Shown: piece by piece, positions 54,235 through 63,020 of the stretch
Layout: the number at the start of each line of letters is the position of its first letter
How positions within the stretch are numbered: the first letter of the stretch is position 1
Source: JAFIFT01 sp020051095
GTDB lineage: Bacteria; Pseudomonadota; Gammaproteobacteria; Legionellales; Legionellaceae
Length of the DNA: 64,000 nt
Direction of reading: 5' to 3'
Assembly: GCF_964199965.1 (NCBI RefSeq)
Contig: NZ_CAXMZT010000005.1
Location: forward strand, 186,001 to 250,000
Position numbers and translations under genes: made by a program
The notes under the pieces: generated by a model
Seen by the model: the letters and a program-made list of their open reading frames with translations, nothing else
What the model was told of the DNA's origin: nothing
Databases searched by the model: none

Positions 54235-56109
54235 ATGGATCTTCATAAAGTTTTTGATGTCATCGTTATAGGCGGTGGACATGCGGGTACGGAAGCGGCA
54301 TTAGCAAGTGCTCGCATGGGAGCTGACACCTTATTGTTAACCCATAGTCTCGATGCGTTAGGGCAAATGTCTTGCAACCCCGCTATTGGGGGAATTGGTA
54401 AAGGCCATTTGGTTAAAGAAATTGATGCGCTCGATGGCGTAATGGCATTGGCTGCAGATGAAGCCGGAATTCAGTTTCGAACCTTAAACAGTTCTAAAGG
54501 GCCTGCCGTGCGCGCTACACGTGCTCAAGCAGACCGTGTCTTGTATCGTCAAGCCATTCGTCCCCGCTTGGAAAATCAACAAAATTTAACCCTTTTTCAA
54601 CAAGCAGTGGATGACTTAATCATTGAAAATCATCAAGTGACTGGCGTGGTCACTCAATTAGGGCTGGTGATTAAAACAAAATCCGTCATTTTGACAGTGG
54701 GTACTTTTTTAGGCGGTAAAATTCATGTGGGTAAGCGCAACCATGCTGGGGGACGCGCAGGTGACCCACCCTCGATAGCGCTGGCGCAAAAACTACGCGA
54801 TCTCAATTTACCGGTTGGTCGCTTAAAAACGGGCACGCCCCCACGGATAGATATCCGAAGCATTGATTTAACCCAAATGGTGGAACAACCCGGTGATTAC
54901 CCAACCCCTGTGTTTTCATATCTTGGCTCAATCGCCGATCACCCACAGCAAGTGAGTTGTTATATTACTCATACCACGGAACAGACGCATGATATTATTC
55001 GGCAAAATTTGCATCAATCTGCTATGTATAGTGGTGAAATAGAGGGTATAGGACCACGATACTGCCCTTCAATTGAAGACAAAATTGTGCGTTTTGCAGA
55101 TAAAGCTTCCCACCAAATTTTTGTTGAACCAGAAGGCTTGACTAGCTTAGAAATCTACCCCAATGGTATTTCAACCAGTTTACCTTTTGAAGTGCAATGG
55201 CAATTTGTTCGCTCCATCAAAGGCTTCGAAAATGCGCACATTACCCGAGCAGGTTATGCCATAGAATATGATTACTTTGATCCGCGAGGATTAACCCCTT
55301 ATTTGCAAACGAAGCCCCTACATAATTTGTTCTTTGCTGGTCAAATTAATGGAACAACTGGCTATGAAGAGGCAGGCGCGCAAGGCATTTTGGCGGGTAT
55401 CAATGCAGCGTGCTTTATTCAAGACAAGCCAATGTGGTCTCCAAAGCGTGATGAAGCATATATTGGAGTCTTGGTTGACGATTTAGTCACCAATGGCACG
55501 CAAGAGCCTTATCGTATGTTTACGTCTAGGGCAGAATACCGATTAATGCTCAGGGAAGACAATGCCGATAGCCGTTTAACGGAGATTGGCTATCAATTGG
55601 GATTAGTCAGTGAAAAGCGGTGGTCGTTATTTTGTGCCAAACAAGAAACCATTGCCAAAACCCAAGAAAAGCTAAAAGATACCTGGGTGCGAATAAAACA
55701 TAATGCCATGCTTGAAGGAAAGGTTGAGAAACCCCTCATGCATGATACGCGTGCCGATGATGTGTTAAAGCGACCTGAGATTTCATATCAACACTTGCAA
55801 CAAATTTCTGATCTTGATTTGCCAGAAATATCGCCCGTGGAAGCGGAGCAGGTTGAAATCCAATGTAAATATGCGGGTTATATTGAACGTCAGCAAATGG
55901 AAATTGAAAGACTACGCAAGCATGAACAAACGAGACTACCCGATAGTTTGGATTATTGTTCTGTGATTGGATTATCGACTGAAGTTGTCCAAAAGCTATC
56001 AAAAATACGACCCAATACCTTAGCACAAGCAAGCCGAATTTCCGGCGTTACCCCGGCTGCAGTATCCTTGTTATTGGTTCATCTGAAAAAACTAAAGTTG
56101 ACAGCATAA
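54235..56109 (+). CDS. mnmG: tRNA uridine 5-carboxymethylaminomethyl modification protein MnmG (GidA)
   Basis: 624 residues, usual length. FAD-binding GGGHAGTEAALASARMGA near 13, MSCNPAIGGIGKGHLVKEIDALDG near 45, the catalytic-Cys region with YCPSIEDKIVRF near 280, and GQINGTTGYEEAGAQGILAGINAA near 370. With MnmE it modifies wobble U34 of several tRNAs. Its stop overlaps the rsmG start by one base (TAATG), and mnmG-rsmG-parA-parB is a long-conserved order often near the replication origin. Confidence 0.96.
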   Translation: MDLHKVFDVIVIGGGHAGTEAALASARMGADTLLLTHSLDALGQMSCNPAIGGIGKGHLVKEIDALDGVMALAADEAGIQFRTLNSSKGPAVRATRAQADRVLYRQAIRPRLENQQNLTLFQQAVDDLIIENHQVTGVVTQLGLVIKTKSVILTVGTFLGGKIHVGKRNHAGGRAGDPPSIALAQKLRDLNLPVGRLKTGTPPRIDIRSIDLTQMVEQPGDYPTPVFSYLGSIADHPQQVSCYITHTTEQTHDIIRQNLHQSAMYSGEIEGIGPRYCPSIEDKIVRFADKASHQIFVEPEGLTSLEIYPNGISTSLPFEVQWQFVRSIKGFENAHITRAGYAIEYDYFDPRGLTPYLQTKPLHNLFFAGQINGTTGYEEAGAQGILAGINAACFIQDKPMWSPKRDEAYIGVLVDDLVTNGTQEPYRMFTSRAEYRLMLREDNADSRLTEIGYQLGLVSEKRWSLFCAKQETIAKTQEKLKDTWVRIKHNAMLEGKVEKPLMHDTRADDVLKRPEISYQHLQQISDLDLPEISPVEAEQVEIQCKYAGYIERQQMEIERLRKHEQTRLPDSLDYCSVIGLSTEVVQKLSKIRPNTLAQASRISGVTPAAVSLLLVHLKKLKLTA

Positions 56110-56723
56110 TGCGTGAACAATTACTTGCACGCTTAAATGATGGGTTGACAAAAATGGGATTGTTGGCTCAACCTGACAAATTGGTTGATTATTTGATGTT
56201 ACTCATCAAATGGAATAAAGCCTACAACCTCACCGCGATACGAGATCCCATCGAAATGGTTGATAAACATCTGCTCGATAGCCTTGCAATCCTACCCTAC
56301 TTACACGGAGAGCGGCTTCTTGATGTTGGCACTGGCGCAGGGTTGCCGGGCATCCCAATTGCATTGACTAGTCCTCAATACCAAGTGACGTTGTTGGATA
56401 GCAATGGTAAAAAAACACGATTTTTACAAGCCGTCAAACGGGAATTAAATTTAAGTCATATCGAAATTATCCATGGCCGTGTTGAAGAAACTGTCGATGA
56501 GATTGGATTCGATTGTATTCTCAGCCGCGCTTTTAGTGATCTTAATCAAATGTTGCAGTATACTAAACACCTGATCAAGCCTGAAGGTGTATGGCTAGCA
56601 ATGAAAGGACGTGTGCCTCAACAAGAATTGGAAAGTATTCATTATCCCTATACTGTCTATCATTGTGAGGTACCCCATTTGCAGCAATGTCGCTGTGTGG
56701 TGAAAATACAACAATCACGATGA
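56109..56723 (+). CDS. rsmG: 16S rRNA (guanine527-N7) methyltransferase RsmG (GidB)
   Basis: 204 residues. SAM-binding LLDVGTGAGLPGIPIAL near 74, preceded by KWNKAYNLTAIRDPIEMVDKHLLDSLAI and followed by SRAFSDLNQML, all typical of RsmG. It methylates G527 in the 530 loop; loss gives low-level streptomycin resistance in many bacteria. The start overlaps the mnmG stop, so translation is coupled. Confidence 0.94.
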   Translation: MREQLLARLNDGLTKMGLLAQPDKLVDYLMLLIKWNKAYNLTAIRDPIEMVDKHLLDSLAILPYLHGERLLDVGTGAGLPGIPIALTSPQYQVTLLDSNGKKTRFLQAVKRELNLSHIEIIHGRVEETVDEIGFDCILSRAFSDLNQMLQYTKHLIKPEGVWLAMKGRVPQQELESIHYPYTVYHCEVPHLQQCRCVVKIQQSR

Positions 56724-56733
56724 GAGGGCTCAT

Positions 56734-57504
56734 ATGGCTAAACTGATTGCCATAGCTAACCAAAAAGGGGGCGTGGGTAAAACGACAACGGCGATTAATT
56801 TAGCCAGTTCTTTGGCTGAAAACAAGCAATCGGTGTTGTTAATCGATCTGGATCCCCAGGGTAATGCGACGATGGGAGCAGGGGTCGACAAAAATAGTTT
56901 GGTGCATTCAACTAATGATGTGCTGCTGCGCGATTGTTTAGCTGAACAGGCTATTATCGCTACTCTCTTTGGCTTTGATTTGATGCCTGCCAATGGTGAT
57001 TTAACCGTTGCTGAAGTGCATTTGATGGAGTGCCAGGAACGTGAAGCAATTCTTAAAAAAGCACTTCAGCCTATTAAATCGAATTATCAATTTATTCTTA
57101 TCGATTGTCCCCCATCACTTAATATGCTTACCGTTAATGCGTTAGTGGCAAGCGATTCAGTGCTCATTCCCATGCAATGTGAGTACTATGCCCTTGAAGG
57201 CTTGGCTGCACTGATTCAAACCATCGATCAAGTTCGCGATTCGGTGAACCAACGATTACAAATTGAAGGGGTATTGCGAACCATGTATGATTCTCGCAAT
57301 CGATTATGTATGGAGGTTTCCAAGCAGTTATTGGAGCATTTTAGTCATAAAGTCTATCGGACAGTGATTCCACGGAATGTTCGTTTAGCAGAAGCGCCAT
57401 CGCACGGCATGCCTGCTATGTATTACAATAGAACCTCCCCTGGCTCATCAGCCTATATGGTTTTAGCAGCGGAAATGCTAAACCGACAAACTGTCATCAG
57501 CTAA
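56734..57504 (+). CDS. parA: Chromosome partitioning ATPase ParA (Soj)
   Basis: 256 residues. Deviant Walker A KGGVGKTTTAINLA at 10-23, Walker A' DLDPQGNATMG near 40 and Walker B ILIDCPPSL near 118. The N-terminus lacks a helix-turn-helix, as expected for chromosomal ParA. ATP-dependent binding to DNA and ParB drives origin segregation. GAGAGG before the ATG is the ribosome binding site; rsmG ends 10 bases upstream and parB starts 12 bases downstream. Confidence 0.95.
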   Translation: MAKLIAIANQKGGVGKTTTAINLASSLAENKQSVLLIDLDPQGNATMGAGVDKNSLVHSTNDVLLRDCLAEQAIIATLFGFDLMPANGDLTVAEVHLMECQEREAILKKALQPIKSNYQFILIDCPPSLNMLTVNALVASDSVLIPMQCEYYALEGLAALIQTIDQVRDSVNQRLQIEGVLRTMYDSRNRLCMEVSKQLLEHFSHKVYRTVIPRNVRLAEAPSHGMPAMYYNRTSPGSSAYMVLAAEMLNRQTVIS

Positions 57505-57516
57505 TGAGGGTTACCA

Positions 57517-58392
57517 ATGAGTACAAAACGTAGTGGTTTAGGGCGAAATTTATCGGCACTATTAAGCCAAACGACAACGCAATTAGACGATTCTCGTAGT
57601 GAGCGAATTGCGCATATGCCAATGACTCGCATCAAAGCAGGAAAATACCAACCAAGACGTGAGTTTGACCAACATAGTTTGGATGAGTTAGCCCAATCGA
57701 TACGCAAGCAAGGATTATTGCAACCCATACTCGTTCGTAAAGTTACCCAGGATAGCTATGAAATTATCGCTGGTGAAAGACGATTTCGCGCCTGTAAGCT
57801 AGCGCAAATTGATGAAATTCCTGTGATCATCAAACAAGTGGATGATGAAACAGCGATGGCGATGGCATTGATTGAGAATTTGCAACGAGAAGATCTCAAC
57901 GTGGTAGAGCAAGCACAAGCAATGAAGCGCCTATGCCATGAATTTGACTTAACCCATCAGCAAGTTGCCGAGTTATTGGGAATGTCGCGCGCCGCTGTAT
58001 CCAACATGCTACGATTATTAGGCTTATCACAACCCGTTTTAATGATGCTTAATCACGGTGATTTAGAAATGGGCCATGCCCGTGCACTGCTCGCACTGGA
58101 AGACTCAAAACAACTTGCGATTGCCAAAGATGTGGTTGCGCGAGAACTCACCGTACGTGAAACGGAAAAATGGATACATGCTTTGCTTAAGGGCCATCAA
58201 GCTAAGCCTGCGTTAAAATCAACGGCTATCCCAGAACCACTGTTAAAACGCACCGAACAGCTTGGTCAGCATCTGGCAACGAAAGTGCAGATAAAGACCC
58301 AGGCATCGGGAAAGGGCACGTTGATCATTCATTTTAATGGGAACGATGGTCTTGCTGCCATGTTAGAAACCCTCGAAAAATCTTGCGAATAA
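57517..58392 (+). CDS. parB: Chromosome partitioning protein ParB (Spo0J)
   Basis: 291 residues. ParB/Sulfiredoxin-like CTPase domain with YQPRREFDQHSLDELAQSIR near 44, the GERRFRACKLA box near 86 and ENLQREDLNVVEQAQAM near 123; helix-turn-helix HQQVAELLGMSRAAVSNMLRLL near 149; C-terminal dimerisation part. It loads at parS sites and slides as a CTP clamp. No perfect parS was found; one half-match at 32197 is listed as a finding. Confidence 0.95.
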   Translation: MSTKRSGLGRNLSALLSQTTTQLDDSRSERIAHMPMTRIKAGKYQPRREFDQHSLDELAQSIRKQGLLQPILVRKVTQDSYEIIAGERRFRACKLAQIDEIPVIIKQVDDETAMAMALIENLQREDLNVVEQAQAMKRLCHEFDLTHQQVAELLGMSRAAVSNMLRLLGLSQPVLMMLNHGDLEMGHARALLALEDSKQLAIAKDVVARELTVRETEKWIHALLKGHQAKPALKSTAIPEPLLKRTEQLGQHLATKVQIKTQASGKGTLIIHFNGNDGLAAMLETLEKSCE

Positions 58393-58531
58393 AAAAATTA
58401 GCATAATTCGCGTGGGGTTTGAGGAAAAAAAATAAACTAACATGCTATAATTTAATTATCCTGTCCAACAAGTGTTGCTTTGCCTCTAAATATAGGAATG
58501 ATTGTATTGATATATTTAGTGAGGAGAAATT

Positions 58532-58807
58532 ATGGAAATTGAGCCACTTCAACCGGTCGCAGTATTTTTATCAATTGATGAGGAAGAGCATGTCGTTTGT
58601 CATTTGGTGGATATAACAAAGGATCAGATTCGCGTTATTTGTAATGAATATTTAGAAAAATCAACCCCTGTGGACTTTCAGTCTCAATTTTTTATTGGCC
58701 ATGCCATTATCAATGGCGTTAAATTTGATAAAAAGATATTTACTTACACCCTAGACATCAAAAACATTCGCTATAAACCAGGCCTCATTATTAACGAAAA
58801 ACTTTAA
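58532..58807 (+). CDS. Small cytoplasmic protein, possibly PilZ-like
   Basis: 91 residues. GAGGAG before the ATG supports it. The chain alternates short strands (AVFLSIDEEEHVVCHLVDIT, IRVICNEYLEKSTPVDF, GVKFDKKIFTYTLDIKNIR), a beta-barrel pattern that recalls PilZ domains, but the RxxxR and [D/N]xSxxG c-di-GMP motifs are missing. If PilZ-related it probably does not bind cyclic di-GMP. It follows parB but is separated by 139 bases. Confidence 0.5.
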   Translation: MEIEPLQPVAVFLSIDEEEHVVCHLVDITKDQIRVICNEYLEKSTPVDFQSQFFIGHAIINGVKFDKKIFTYTLDIKNIRYKPGLIINEKL

Positions 58808-58955
58808 CGCCTTCATGCTAGATGAAACCTATCAACTATCCTCGAATACAAGCTAAGTCCTGGTTCTCTAATAAATCTTACCGATGTCCCGATCAATGCT
58901 GAGACAGGGCTATCGTTGCTTAACAACGTGACAGATGATACATCATTGTATACAC

Positions 58956-59118
58956 TATACCCGTGATCATTCAAAATGCGAGGATTTATGCGCCTTTATT
59001 TTTTGATCCTGCAAAACGTTAAAAACGCGAAATGGCTCATTCCCTTGTGTGTTTTTTAACGTTTTGCAGGGCGAAAAAGAAAAAGCAGAAAACTTGCATT
59101 TTGAATGATCACGGGTAT
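58956..59118. repeat. Nested palindromic element, full copy
   Basis: The outer inverted arms read TATACCCGTGATCATTCAAAATGCG-type at 58956-58980 and its reverse complement at 59096-59118 (23 bases shared exactly). Inside, CCTGCAAAACGTTAAAAA and TTTTTAACGTTTTGCAGG form a second 18-bp stem around about 27 bases. No frame is coded. This is the fullest member of a family also seen at 23947, 28312 and 34249. Confidence 0.65.
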
Positions 59119-59212
59119 GTATCACTGAAACTACTATTTTCCTTTATTGATTGGTTTGCTTAGACTAGCCTTTGATAGAGGGGGGTGGTTTATCCATTTC
59201 ATGTAGAACAAT

Positions 59213-59773
59213 ATGCTAAGACAACTACCAAATATACTGACGCTATTTCGACTGATAATGATCATTCCATTTGTGTGGTATTTATCTCACCATGCGTATA
59301 AACCAGCGCTATATGTCTATATCCTAGCTGGCATGACCGATGGGTTAGATGGATGGCTAGCGCGACGCTTCAATTGGCAAACCCCGATGGGACAATTCTT
59401 AGACCCACTTGCTGACAAATTGCTTGTTGCCACCAGTTTCATCGCACTTGGTGTGCTAAATATCCTGCCATGGTGGTTAGTGGTTTTGGTTTTTCTGCGT
59501 GACTTAACCATTTCCGTTGGTGCTTTTTTGTGGGCATACCTCATTGATAGAAAATCTAACTTTCCTCCCAGTTTTATTAGTAAATGGAATACCTGTTTTC
59601 AATTGGTGTTGGTGACGGCATGTTTATTTGAGCAAGCGTTTTTCCCGCTGAGAGGGTATTTTCTTGAAGGTTTAATCTTATTAACAGCGGCAACGACGCT
59701 CACTAGTTTCGTAGATTATGCTTGGACGTGGGGCAAAAAAGCATACTTGGTACGTAGCAGTAAAACGGTATGA
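59213..59773 (+). CDS. CDP-alcohol phosphatidyltransferase (PgsA-like)
   Basis: 186 residues, four to six membrane helices. The signature D-G-x2-A-R-x8-G-x3-D-x3-D appears as DGLDGWLARRFNWQTPMGQF continuing LDPLADKL at 45-72. Length and start (RQLPNILTLFRLIMIIPF) fit phosphatidylglycerophosphate synthase, but other CDP-alcohol transferases share these features. It makes phospholipid in the inner membrane. The stop overlaps the hda start by 4 bases. Confidence 0.82.
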   Translation: MLRQLPNILTLFRLIMIIPFVWYLSHHAYKPALYVYILAGMTDGLDGWLARRFNWQTPMGQFLDPLADKLLVATSFIALGVLNILPWWLVVLVFLRDLTISVGAFLWAYLIDRKSNFPPSFISKWNTCFQLVLVTACLFEQAFFPLRGYFLEGLILLTAATTLTSFVDYAWTWGKKAYLVRSSKTV

Positions 59774-60462
59774 CTGAACAAATTCCATTAAGTATCCATC
59801 TAAATAATCAACTAACAATTGACAATTTTTGTTGGGGTGATAACGCGATTCTTCAGCAGGCAGTGAATAAATTGTTAGAAGGGAGCGAGCAGTTTCTCTA
59901 TGTATGGGGTGAAATGGGGGTTGGTAAATCCCATTTATTGCAAGCATGTTGTCAAGCGGAAAACTTAAATCAACGACATGCCATATACCTCCCTTTACAC
60001 ATTCTTAAAATGACTGGGCCTGATTGTCTGGAAGATTTGGACCACTTTCACTTGATAGCTATTGATGATATAGACATCATTGCCGGAGACCCACCTTGGG
60101 AAGAGGCTTTATTTCACTTATATAATCGAGTCCGAGATAATCAAACAACACGCTTAATAATCAGTGCAGCTGTCGCGCCGAATTTGTTAACCATACAGTT
60201 GCCAGATCTTCGCTCACGTTTAAGCTGGGGGTTGTCTTTACCCATCAAACCGTTATCCGATGAGCATAAAGTTGCTGCTATTCGTAAAATGGCATGGTGC
60301 CAAGGGATTGATTTGCCAGAAAAAGTAGCCCATTTTTTAATGGCTCGAACTTCACGAAACATGCATGACTTAGCCCAACATCTACATACACTGGATAGAG
60401 CATCACTGGCAGCAAAACGCAAATTAACAGTCCCCTTTGTGAAACAGACCCTAAATCTTTAA
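59770..60462 (+). CDS. hda: DnaA-homologous regulator Hda
   Basis: 230 residues. AAA+ domain like DnaA but without its DNA-binding domain IV: an N-terminal QIPLSIHLNN clamp-binding-type segment, Walker A WGEMGVGKSHLLQACCQ near 55, Walker B HLIAIDDIDIIAGD near 95, sensor/arginine-finger region LPDLRSRLSWGL near 146. With the sliding clamp it stimulates DnaA-ATP hydrolysis and prevents over-initiation. Translationally coupled to the phosphatidyltransferase gene (ATGA overlap). Confidence 0.9.
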   Translation: MTEQIPLSIHLNNQLTIDNFCWGDNAILQQAVNKLLEGSEQFLYVWGEMGVGKSHLLQACCQAENLNQRHAIYLPLHILKMTGPDCLEDLDHFHLIAIDDIDIIAGDPPWEEALFHLYNRVRDNQTTRLIISAAVAPNLLTIQLPDLRSRLSWGLSLPIKPLSDEHKVAAIRKMAWCQGIDLPEKVAHFLMARTSRNMHDLAQHLHTLDRASLAAKRKLTVPFVKQTLNL

Positions 60463-60538
60463 AAAATGATATCTATTTGACTTTAATAGAATTTCTTCTA
60501 TATATTAACAATAGATCGTCACTTTTCAGGGTCGAGGA

Positions 60539-61294
60539 ATGAACCCCAATATTGGACTTAGCTGTGAACAAGTTGACTTACAGTCTAAATCAGACATAGC
60601 AGTTGAACGGCTAAGCAACCAGCTTTATGAGCTCGTTGATCAGTTTTATTTTTTTGATAACTATCAGTCATTTAAAGATAGAATATTATGTCTGCAGTTA
60701 CCTGGAATCTTAGTCGTTTATCATTCGAATGAGAAAATTGTAGGCTTTACCAGATTGATCCGACGCATTTTAACCGTCAATAACCTCGAATACGCTGTCA
60801 ATTATGGTGGGTCTTATCATCATCCGATGTTGCAGATTAATGGCCATGCTTCACGAATTTGTCTCATGGATGCCCTGAGGTATAAATTATTTCAGCCTCA
60901 TCAGCAGCTAGTGTATTTTGCAAATATTAATAATCCGGAGCGTTATGCTTATATCCGTGAAATGATGGGTATGTCGGATTTCAAAAAAGATGGGCGTGGC
61001 AATGGATTAGTAAAGCATTTGATGAAGCAGTTATGTCAAATACATGACTGGCAATTTGATCCAAGCAATCCACAGCTGGTGAAAGGCCTAGTCCCATTAA
61101 AGCCAATTTGGAGCCAATATCACCTCAAAGATAGGGATGAGTTTTTGCAACTTAACCCAGGGTACTTATCAGGCGATAGCTTTTTCGCCTACTTGTCCTT
61201 GGATATGATGACATTGGGGAAGTTCATCCACCGAAGTCTCTCGGAGTCTAGTATCGTTAGCAGCGCTTCGGAACATGCCGAGAGCAGTTTTTAG
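60539..61294 (+). CDS. Unrecognised protein, possibly GNAT-fold
   Basis: 251 residues, cytoplasmic. The segment RILCLQLPGILVVYHSNEKIVGFTRLIRRILTV (about 45-78) resembles the strand-strand-strand core where GNAT acyltransferases hold substrate, and the later NINNPERYAYIREMMG could be a helix near the cofactor, but the acyl-CoA loop is not clear. The last 42 codons overlap the tail of the convergent gene at 61169, an unusual arrangement. Function unknown. Confidence 0.5.
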   Translation: MNPNIGLSCEQVDLQSKSDIAVERLSNQLYELVDQFYFFDNYQSFKDRILCLQLPGILVVYHSNEKIVGFTRLIRRILTVNNLEYAVNYGGSYHHPMLQINGHASRICLMDALRYKLFQPHQQLVYFANINNPERYAYIREMMGMSDFKKDGRGNGLVKHLMKQLCQIHDWQFDPSNPQLVKGLVPLKPIWSQYHLKDRDEFLQLNPGYLSGDSFFAYLSLDMMTLGKFIHRSLSESSIVSSASEHAESSF

Positions 61295-62275
61295 CGTCTT
61301 AATTTCATCAATTTTATGATCAATTCGCCCTGGTTTGTCTATCTTTTCTAATTTGTCTTTATCGATGCCAATCCAACGGCTAACAAATTTTTCAATGCCA
61401 GGCTTTTCAACATACCAATAAATCGATACGGCGGCAATACCGATGAACAAAGAGAAAGCAAGGATCGGTAAAGCCGTTGGGGCAGCTGTCAGTGATAGTC
61501 CTGCACAAATATACATCATCACGGTCTGTCCCGCAAAAAAACCGCTACTAAAATGGATCAAGCCAGCGAGAAAGGTTATGGCATTTTGGATATGATTCAT
61601 CACGGGTCGGTCAAGTTGCTGATTTAAAACGATACTTTGTTGTCGAATAGTTTGATAATGTTCCTCGAGCTGGTTAAGCCAAATAATGCATTGATCTTTA
61701 TCTAGGCTCTCCAGGTTGCCAAGGTTTAGTTCAGACCTCATATCACGAATGATCGATTTCATTTCATCAAATTGTTCAACATACAGATCGACCAATTTTG
61801 GTGTATGACGCCACGAAATATTGAGATTTTTCGATATTTCTACTAAGTCGAAGCTATAAAAAATAATGACGGATAAAATAGAAAATAGGATGCCAAAGAA
61901 TATGAGTAAGGAAGCTGGGAGAGTGATGATACCGGCTAGTGTGGTAAGCAAAGCTGTTATGCCATCAAACCCTTCACAGGCAAAATAGAGTGTGCCCAAG
62001 AAAGTTAGCAGCGCTAATTTAAATTGGCTTGATTTTGAGTGAGGCGTTGTGGGTTGGATTGCTTTGTTAGTCAAGAACGATCGCCATTCTTTCATTAATT
62101 GAAGATTATAGGATTGCAGCGAAATTTGATTTAATGGTTCGTTAGTTTTAGTAAATAAGGCAAAGTCAGATAATTTAGCAGGCTGTGTATTAATATCTTC
62201 CTGATTAGTTGAATTGATGCCTCGCAAGGCGTTTTGCAATAATTGCGATGCAATTGTATTTCGATTGATTGGCAT
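61169..62275 (-). CDS. Membrane protein of unknown function
   Basis: 368 residues. Two hydrophobic pairs (about 85-150 and 232-292) separate soluble parts; between them a helical stretch (VEQFDEMKSIIRDMRSELN, LNQLEEHYQTIRQQSIVLNQ) may be coiled coil. No signal peptide, and no family recognised. The plan resembles the protein at 44660 (two hydrophobic hairpins, charged tail), but I see no direct similarity. The 3' end runs 126 bases over the convergent gene. Confidence 0.55.
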   Translation of the reverse strand: MPINRNTIASQLLQNALRGINSTNQEDINTQPAKLSDFALFTKTNEPLNQISLQSYNLQLMKEWRSFLTNKAIQPTTPHSKSSQFKLALLTFLGTLYFACEGFDGITALLTTLAGIITLPASLLIFFGILFSILSVIIFYSFDLVEISKNLNISWRHTPKLVDLYVEQFDEMKSIIRDMRSELNLGNLESLDKDQCIIWLNQLEEHYQTIRQQSIVLNQQLDRPVMNHIQNAITFLAGLIHFSSGFFAGQTVMMYICAGLSLTAAPTALPILAFSLFIGIAAVSIYWYVEKPGIEKFVSRWIGIDKDKLEKIDKPGRIDHKIDEIKTLKTALGMFRSAANDTRLRETSVDELPQCHHIQGQVGEKAIA

Positions 62276-62373
62276 ACTAAAAAATCAACTACAAATTAAA
62301 AGGAAGTTAGTATAATTCCATAACCTTAAGAGAATATTAGCGAAACATTAGGGACGCTCCTTGGTCTTTGTAC

Positions 62374-62499
62374 TGGACAATTCTTAAAAGCCCTGTCGTT
62401 GCGAGCTTTGCGCAGCAATCCAGTTCGATATCCGAACAGAAATCCTTTCTGGATTGCATCACTACGTTAGCAAACACGGCTATTTTTAGGAATTGTCCA
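62374..62499. mobile_element. MITE-like 126-bp element with terminal inverted repeats
   Basis: TGGACAATTCTTAAAAGCC at the left and GGC-TATTTTTAGGAATTGTCCA at the right are inverted copies with one substitution and a three-base indel. Inside lies a second inverted pair, GCAATCCAG and CTGGATTGC. It starts with GTCGTTGCGAGCTT (62395-62408), a 14-mer also found at 25501-25514. The 60-codon frame across it is spurious. It is a non-autonomous element or REP-type repeat. Confidence 0.55.
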
Positions 62500-62618
62500 T
62501 TACAAAGCGCCTTGATATTTTGTAGATCATTGTACAGGACAAAAATATAATTGTTTTCGTGAATGGAATAATTGATTTATTCGCCATATTCTGTTATTGT
62601 TCTGCGTCATTTTTGATT

Positions 62619-62659
62619 GATATGGTGCCCAAATGCAAGACATATTGGGTGGCGATATC
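62619..62659 (+). promoter_or_regulatory. Hairpin in the rpmE leader
   Basis: GATAT and CCCAA pair with TTGGG and ATATC across an internal loop, 25 bases before the rpmE start. Leaders of ribosomal protein genes often carry autoregulatory structures; whether this one does is unknown. Confidence 0.25.
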
Positions 62660-62684
62660 CATGTTTACTAAGTGAGAATGAACT

Positions 62685-62897
62685 ATGAAAACGTCAATTC
62701 ATCCTGATTACAAAACTATTAAGGTGACTTGTAGTTGCGGGAATACCTTCGAAACACGATCAACCTTAGAGGATGATCTACCCATTGAAGTATGTTCAAA
62801 TTGCCATCCTTTCTATACAGGTCAGCAAAAAGTTGTTGATACTGGTGGTAGGGTGAAGCGTTTTAAAGACCGGTATCAAAGAAATTCTAAAGACTAA
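62685..62897 (+). CDS. rpmE: 50S ribosomal protein bL31
   Basis: 70 residues. The zinc-binding form: Cys at 16 and 18 (CSCGNTFETRST) and Cys37/Cys40 (VCSNCHPFYTGQQK), followed by the conserved DTGGRVKRFKDRY. This is the type used in zinc-replete cells; a non-zinc paralogue would be elsewhere. GTGAGAATG-like sequence precedes the ATG. Confidence 0.95.
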   Translation: MKTSIHPDYKTIKVTCSCGNTFETRSTLEDDLPIEVCSNCHPFYTGQQKVVDTGGRVKRFKDRYQRNSKD

Positions 62898-63020
62898 AGG
62901 ATCTGAATTATCTTATTGAGCAATGACTGCACTTTTTGCGGAAATACGGCATTACATTTATTGAAATGCGCTACATTCTGCTTGAATATAAACCGAAAAT
63001 TACAGTAGGAACAGTGGTCT

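Noticed and set aside
62368..62550. 60-codon frame
   Set aside because: Lies inside the MITE-like inverted repeat element.
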